The position numbers were made by a program, and so were the translations under genes. Below, one piece after another: positions 4,224 through 8,910 of a stretch of DNA of 8,910 nucleotides (within the stretch, counting starts at the first letter, position 1; every line of letters starts with the position of its first letter). A model generated the notes under the pieces. That model worked only from the letters and a program-made list of their open reading frames with translations. It was not told the origin of the DNA and searched no databases. Source of the stretch: Minisyncoccota bacterium (lineage in GTDB: Bacteria > Patescibacteriota > Minisyncoccia > UBA6257 > HR35); the NCBI GenBank assembly GCA_028276315.1, contig JAPYWP010000020.1:1-8910 (forward strand). The letters run 5' to 3'.

Positions 4224-7200
4224 ATGTTAATCAAAATATTATCCTTAATAGTAAACTTTAATCTTATATTTCAACCATTAACATTTAATCTTTATTTAAG
4301 TTCTCTTTTAAATTCAAAAGCTCAAGCTCAAGATACAACCAGTGACTATCCTCAATTTGAAGTTGAAATTGTCCCAATCGCCACAGCTTCTTCAACAGAT
4401 ATTGTAAGATGGGGAGGTGGATACTATTGTAATCCCTATGAAGGCAATATTACTTTTCCTTCTAAGTATATACCCTCCGGAGAAGAGGCTACAGTTATTC
4501 AAAAAGTAAAGGATGTATTTTTAAGTAATGGAAACAATGGATGTGAAAGTATTTGGCCTCAAATTTTATTTAGATTCAAAACAGCTACTTCATATTCAGA
4601 TTTATTAAATTTTTTAAAATCCTATTATTCTAATGCAAAATTTAATATCAAAATAAATTTAAAATTTAGGGACGCTAATGGAAGTTTAATTGATAAAGAT
4701 TTAAATTTAGAATATTATACAAACGACGGCAATGATAATGTTATGAAGGGAGAGAATAATAATATTTCAATTTCGGGGATTAATGGATACTCTTATATTA
4801 ATGAAAATAATATATCAACCGCAACGGATCCTTATAGCAATAAGGAATATTCCTATTTCGATCTCTATTTATCTTTAAGATCTCACTATTATTTTAGAGA
4901 CGAACCCTATCTTGACCCTATTATTGATTATGCAACTAAAACTAAGCACGTTACAACCACTCATCCAGAATTTCCAAAAAGATTTATTATAAAAAGCATT
5001 TCTTTTGAAGTTAATGGTCAAAATTTAATAAAAAATGTAAAATTCTTTAAAGATGCCAAAAGTTACGGAGATTATTTAGAAGGGGTTGAAAACTCTGTAG
5101 ATATTGAAGTATCAACTACAACTTTTGAAAACCTTGAAGATCTTAAATTTAATAATGATGATAAATTAAAAGGCATTGTTGGTTTTTTCCCAGCATTTAT
5201 AGAATCTTTACCCCAATCTTTACCAGATACAATTTTTGGTGATGCTTGTAGATATTATAGTGAAAAAGAAAATGGCCCTATAATTTTACTTCCTTATCAA
5301 TTTGCTGCAGTTTATTCTGTTAGTGTTTCTGCAACAGGAACCTGCGATCAGCCTCCAGAATTTAATAATGGGATAAATCCAAACGAAGGAAGTTTTTGTT
5401 TTAAGTTTACAAATAGAACTGTACCTTGCGAGATTGTTTCCCCTGGTGGTCCCTTAGGAATAAGCACATCTCCATCTTTATGTATGACAGGTCTCCCTCT
5501 TTATAATAAATTTTATAATGGTTATTATTATTTAAAAAATGGCACATCACAAGAATACTGGAATATAAACGAGGCTAAGGGTTATAGGATTATAAGAAAA
5601 ATAAATAATAGAATTGATAAGTTCCCAAACGCGTATCTATTTTTCTCTAGTTTGAATAATGCGTCAAACACAGATGATGTACAAAACGCAATAAACCAAA
5701 TACAAAATGATCCATCCTTTAAAGATCTTTTTAAAAACCGAAGAATATTTTCCTATCAAAAATTGTTAGTTTCTAGTTCAAGCAAGCTTACTTATTATAT
5801 ATTTGATATAGAACAACTTTTTGGAATAAAAGAGAACGAATTTACTTATGATTATCTTGCCAAAAGATGTGATCTTTACGGAGTATTTAAACAATTAGAA
5901 CCACCATATGGAGATACTCAGCGCGAGTTTGATGTTTTTAAATGTTCATCCCCAATAGGCAATATTTTAGTTGGTTTCCTTCCTCATCCTTTAAAACAAT
6001 GGAAAGATCATTATTATGAAACAGTATGGGACAATAAAGGTACTGTATTAGGATATGGTGGAGATTTTTTAGCTCTAGGTTCTGATTTAGGAATTTTTAT
6101 AAAACCACTGGATTTTAGTTTTCATGTAGCTAAAAATACTGAAGTTGTAGGAAGTTCATTAATTTTAAACCAACCCTCAATAAAATATGAACTTTCTATT
6201 TTAAATTATTTGCCTCGACTTTATACAGATGACCCTGTTTCATATCGATTCAAAGCAGTATCACCATTTTCAATAAAGAATGGAACATTAGTAAAAGATA
6301 AAGATAGCTACTTTCAATATAATGATTTTTCACCAAATACTATTTTTGGTAATACTTTTAACTCTTTTTATAAATTCACATCTTTATGTACCCTCCCACA
6401 AGCAGGATTTGAAGTTGGTTTAAATTTTCCATCTACTATTGTAGATTATGTAACAACTACTCAATGTGATATAAGCGGACGTTGTTGGGAGGAACAAACC
6501 CCTGTATATTCTTCTTTAATTAATCAATGTTTTAATACTGCTACAGCTACAATTTCTGCATCTTGGAATATAACTTACTATACTAAACAATCTCAAGCTT
6601 CAGCTGCCGAAAAAGAAAAAGGTTCATTAGATAATCTTGCAGCTCTTTATGAATATCATGAAAAGGGTAAGAACGTTTCTAGGATAAAATTTGAAATTGC
6701 CGAAATCGCCTCCTCCAGTAATTCTACAAGAATATTACCTGTTGTTAGTTTAGAATATGAAAGAAAATACATACCCCCACCCTATCTAAAGCAATACATA
6801 GATTATATAAATCGATATATTTGGGGAGAACAAAATTTACCCCAACCTATAGCATCTACTACAGATGAACAAAGACATAGGATTGTTCAAGAAGTTTTTT
6901 CTAATCTTCCTATCTTTCTTTCTTTAAAAAAGAAAAATATAACCCCTAACTCTAATATTTCTATCGAAAACATTCCAGAAAATATTAATTTAAATGTTTT
7001 CAGTGCTCAAATAGATTGGACCAAATATACATACGGATTACCCGCAGCTTACGCTTTCTTGAAAGTGCTTTCTACAGGATTAAAAGCATTATTTATAATA
7101 TTTAAAGCAGCTTCCTTTCTTGTTGGTGGGTCACTTGGGTTAACATTAGCTTCTATATCAGAATACATATTCTTATTTGCACTTGTTGAGGATTTTACTC

Positions 7201-8870
7201 TTTTAACTTTCTTTCCTGAATATAATGGTCCAGATGCTTGGTTAATGTTTGCTTTAGATTCAATTATGTTTTTTGCTACAGCTAGTTTAACAGCAGATTT
7301 AAGGCAAGCTTTAAGTAGTGGTATTAATTGGATAGGAGGAAATAAATTTGAGGTAGGTAAAGGATTTATGGGTGAAATTACAGATCTCCTTGATAAATTG
7401 GGAATTTCAGGGGCGGGAGTAAATACTGTGAGTTGTTTTGAACTTCTTAGAGGCCCAGAAGAAAATATTCAACCTCAATTCCCACAAGAGAATATAAATA
7501 ATTTAAACCAATATTCAAAAATTAATTCTAATGCTTTTGCTCAAACCCATGGATATCGTGATTACGTTTGTTTACTACCTTATTATACTTCTGATAAATG
7601 GTATCCTGGATATTATGATTTTTTAAAAAGCTATATGATGTACGTATATAGGAAAATTTCTCCTATGAAAATTTCTCCTATTTTTCAGTTTAGGGTAGTA
7701 TATCCTAAAAATGAAAAAATAAATTTACAAGAGTTTTCTCCTCAACAAGTAACTAATGCGTTATTTGCTCCTGTAAATTTTATAGCTCTTGCTTATCCAT
7801 CATTTTACAAGCAACAGAAGGCTTTAGTGACAACTGCATCTCTCGTTGCTCCAATTGTTTCTCAATTTCTTATTAGTAATAAAACTTTTCAAGAGATAGC
7901 ACCATATATAATAATAGGAGGAGCTGTATTTACTATTCTTACTGGAATGGTTACGTTATTTAATTTAGGTAAAATGTATAGAGATTTAACGAAAGAATAC
8001 GAAGAATACGAAGTAAAATCAATAGGAATAAGTTATGGTTATAAAATAGAGGGAATAACTGTAAATGCAACAACAGAAAATAAAACTTACGCTCCAATAT
8101 TTACTCTTATAGGAAGACCTGTATTTGATCCTGACTATCCTGAATATGGTTATTATGAGCCAGTAAAAAGATTTTATGGAGTTCAAATACAAGTTGGGAA
8201 TAATTGCAAAACTTTTTCTTGTATTTTTAATGAAAATACTGCGACGATTATACCAACTACCTCCCAAAATGCTTCTCTGAAAGATTTCAATATAGAAAGT
8301 ATAGAAAATGAGGAATATATACCTTATTGCAATGATAGAGTGGTTAAAAAACAAAACAAGACTGAAAACACCCAAATTGTATCTACGAGTAAAACTTATA
8401 ATATTGCCACCTCTTCTTCTGATTATATTGGCTTTGGAATAATGCTTAAATCTTTTTTGTCTAAGCTAATTCTTAAATTTAATGACCAAAACTCAATAAG
8501 CGATATAGCTTCTGGTACTAATCCTATTCCTTTAGAATTTCAATATCCTCAAGTAACTACTACAACCCATTTGTTTGTGAAAAATACAACTACTGATATA
8601 AAAATTACAACAAATGAATGGTGGGTTGCTACTAATACGGTTTCGAGTACTGGTTATCAATGTACGGATTCTAGTGGTAGACATAATTTTGTAATATATA
8701 ACGTTGCTGAAATATTAAAAACCATTAATTACAAGATAAATTGTGCAGGGGGTACGAAACTAAAATGGAAGGGGATGGATGTGGCGAATACTTGTTTGGG
8801 ATGGGTTTGTGAGTATGAGCCACAATGGCAGCCATCGCTTCAAGAAGTTACAACAACCCCAAACAAATAA
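4224..8870 (+). CDS. Giant secreted/membrane surface protein (1548 aa), unknown family
   Basis: 1548 residues without an internal stop. The N-terminus is a hydrophobic signal peptide ending SKAQAQD, with AxA cleavage expected after Ala35. Residues 36 to about 935 look like an exported, strand-rich ectodomain with high Asn, Tyr, Ser and Thr and scattered Cys (for example CDISGRCWEE). Helices follow at about 946-968, 972-998, 1006-1024, 1200-1217 and 1225-1248. The loop at about 1028-1195 and the tail 1250-1548 carry more Cys pairs (NCKTFSC at about 1327-1333, CLGWVC near the end) and Thr-rich runs (VTTTTH at 1444). No adhesin, protease or glycosidase motif is recognised. A polytopic region inside a huge exported protein recalls large VirB6/TrbL-like secretion components, but I cannot support that by motif. 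An odd helix count leaves the tail's side uncertain. Start ATG 4224 fits the signal peptide and has no Shine-Dalgarno. A gene starts 19 bases downstream. Confidence 0.93.
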   Translation: MLIKILSLIVNFNLIFQPLTFNLYLSSLLNSKAQAQDTTSDYPQFEVEIVPIATASSTDIVRWGGGYYCNPYEGNITFPSKYIPSGEEATVIQKVKDVFLSNGNNGCESIWPQILFRFKTATSYSDLLNFLKSYYSNAKFNIKINLKFRDANGSLIDKDLNLEYYTNDGNDNVMKGENNNISISGINGYSYINENNISTATDPYSNKEYSYFDLYLSLRSHYYFRDEPYLDPIIDYATKTKHVTTTHPEFPKRFIIKSISFEVNGQNLIKNVKFFKDAKSYGDYLEGVENSVDIEVSTTTFENLEDLKFNNDDKLKGIVGFFPAFIESLPQSLPDTIFGDACRYYSEKENGPIILLPYQFAAVYSVSVSATGTCDQPPEFNNGINPNEGSFCFKFTNRTVPCEIVSPGGPLGISTSPSLCMTGLPLYNKFYNGYYYLKNGTSQEYWNINEAKGYRIIRKINNRIDKFPNAYLFFSSLNNASNTDDVQNAINQIQNDPSFKDLFKNRRIFSYQKLLVSSSSKLTYYIFDIEQLFGIKENEFTYDYLAKRCDLYGVFKQLEPPYGDTQREFDVFKCSSPIGNILVGFLPHPLKQWKDHYYETVWDNKGTVLGYGGDFLALGSDLGIFIKPLDFSFHVAKNTEVVGSSLILNQPSIKYELSILNYLPRLYTDDPVSYRFKAVSPFSIKNGTLVKDKDSYFQYNDFSPNTIFGNTFNSFYKFTSLCTLPQAGFEVGLNFPSTIVDYVTTTQCDISGRCWEEQTPVYSSLINQCFNTATATISASWNITYYTKQSQASAAEKEKGSLDNLAALYEYHEKGKNVSRIKFEIAEIASSSNSTRILPVVSLEYERKYIPPPYLKQYIDYINRYIWGEQNLPQPIASTTDEQRHRIVQEVFSNLPIFLSLKKKNITPNSNISIENIPENINLNVFSAQIDWTKYTYGLPAAYAFLKVLSTGLKALFIIFKAASFLVGGSLGLTLASISEYIFLFALVEDFTLLTFFPEYNGPDAWLMFALDSIMFFATASLTADLRQALSSGINWIGGNKFEVGKGFMGEITDLLDKLGISGAGVNTVSCFELLRGPEENIQPQFPQENINNLNQYSKINSNAFAQTHGYRDYVCLLPYYTSDKWYPGYYDFLKSYMMYVYRKISPMKISPIFQFRVVYPKNEKINLQEFSPQQVTNALFAPVNFIALAYPSFYKQQKALVTTASLVAPIVSQFLISNKTFQEIAPYIIIGGAVFTILTGMVTLFNLGKMYRDLTKEYEEYEVKSIGISYGYKIEGITVNATTENKTYAPIFTLIGRPVFDPDYPEYGYYEPVKRFYGVQIQVGNNCKTFSCIFNENTATIIPTTSQNASLKDFNIESIENEEYIPYCNDRVVKKQNKTENTQIVSTSKTYNIATSSSDYIGFGIMLKSFLSKLILKFNDQNSISDIASGTNPIPLEFQYPQVTTTTHLFVKNTTTDIKITTNEWWVATNTVSSTGYQCTDSSGRHNFVIYNVAEILKTINYKINCAGGTKLKWKGMDVANTCLGWVCEYEPQWQPSLQEVTTTPNK
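7652..7681 (+). repeat. 15-bp perfect tandem duplication in the giant gene
   Basis: GAAAATTTCTCCTAT occurs twice in a row (7652-7666 and 7667-7681). It keeps the frame and gives KISPMKISPI in the loop between the third and fourth helices. It probably arose by recent slippage. Confidence 0.9.
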
Positions 8871-8874
8871 AATT

Positions 8875-8883
8875 TGATAAAAT
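8875..8883 (+). promoter_or_regulatory. Extended -10 box TGATAAAAT before the next gene
   Basis: TG-A-TAAAAT, then six bases and ATG 8890. It is identical to the box before the minus-strand glycosyltransferase. The predicted start point coincides with the A of the ATG, suggesting a leaderless transcript separate from the upstream gene. Confidence 0.45.
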
Positions 8884-8889
8884 TAAAAT

Positions 8890-8910
8890 ATGGATCCAAA
8901 ATTTCCAAGC
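8890..8910 (+). CDS. Start of a protein gene cut by the window edge
   Basis: Seven codons, MDPKFPS, open to the right edge. Support comes from the TGATAAAAT box at the usual distance, the short 19-base gap after the giant gene, and the same strand. There is too little sequence to name a product. If real, it may belong to the same functional cluster as the giant protein. Confidence 0.4.

Noticed and set aside
8019..8375. Minus-strand 118-codon frame
   Set aside because: It is antisense to the giant gene; the giant frame has a signal peptide and full-length continuity.
1866..8870. TGA recoded as glycine (Gracilibacteria-type code)
   Set aside because: No in-frame TGA occurs in the long glycine-containing frames, and the PMT-like gene ends sensibly at TGA.

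Overview
The window is an AT-rich bacterial stretch. It carries the end of a class II ribonucleotide reductase gene, two tRNA genes, five complete protein genes and the first codons of another. About 730 bases are intergenic repeats built on an ATCCG/CGGAT core. Several traits fit a Candidate Phyla Radiation (Patescibacteria) genome: strong A/T bias, starts without Shine-Dalgarno sequences but with a TGnTAaAAT or TAAAAT box 4-7 bases before the ATG, short gaps, and small membrane proteins beside a giant uncharacterised surface protein. That placement is inference, because no marker gene here settles it. TGA is absent from a 1548-codon frame rich in GGA glycine, so the TGA-as-glycine code of Gracilibacteria/Absconditabacteria looks unlikely.

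Layout. Bases 1-351 encode the C-terminal zinc-ribbon-like tail of NrdJ. Bases 352-861 hold a direct repeat, an extended -10 box, a 10-bp-period ATCCGCGTT array, tRNA-Lys(UUU), a long inverted repeat that fills the tRNA spacer, and tRNA-Gly(GCC). A seven-helix membrane protein (869-1891, +) begins 7 bases after tRNA-Gly. It overlaps by 26 bases, tail to tail, with a minus-strand PMT-like (GT39-type) membrane glycosyltransferase (1866-3092). Divergent, overlapping promoters at about 3093-3120 separate that gene from a plus-strand set: a 41-aa single-helix peptide (3166-3291) and a 132-aa anchored cupredoxin-like protein that appears to have lost its copper ligands (3295-3693).

Bases 3691-4213 form a 523-bp composite repeat block. 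It contains an L-R-R set, a nested L-L-R-R palindrome and two ATCCGCGTT arrays, and its outer ends are inverted copies of TAAC(C)GCGGATTA. The left end includes the stop codon of the upstream gene, and the right end stops 10 bases before the next ATG. Then comes a 1548-aa secreted or membrane protein (4224-8870) with a signal peptide, a roughly 900-residue Cys-containing ectodomain, about five membrane helices and a long Cys/Thr-rich tail. A new gene seems to start at 8890.

Working together. The common theme of 869-8870 is the cell envelope. A PMT-type transferase could O-glycosylate Ser/Thr-rich exported proteins such as the 1548-aa protein, but this link rests only on proximity. The least explained part of the window is the phased, palindromic ATCCG/CGGAT repeat family, whose units keep a spacing close to one DNA helical turn.
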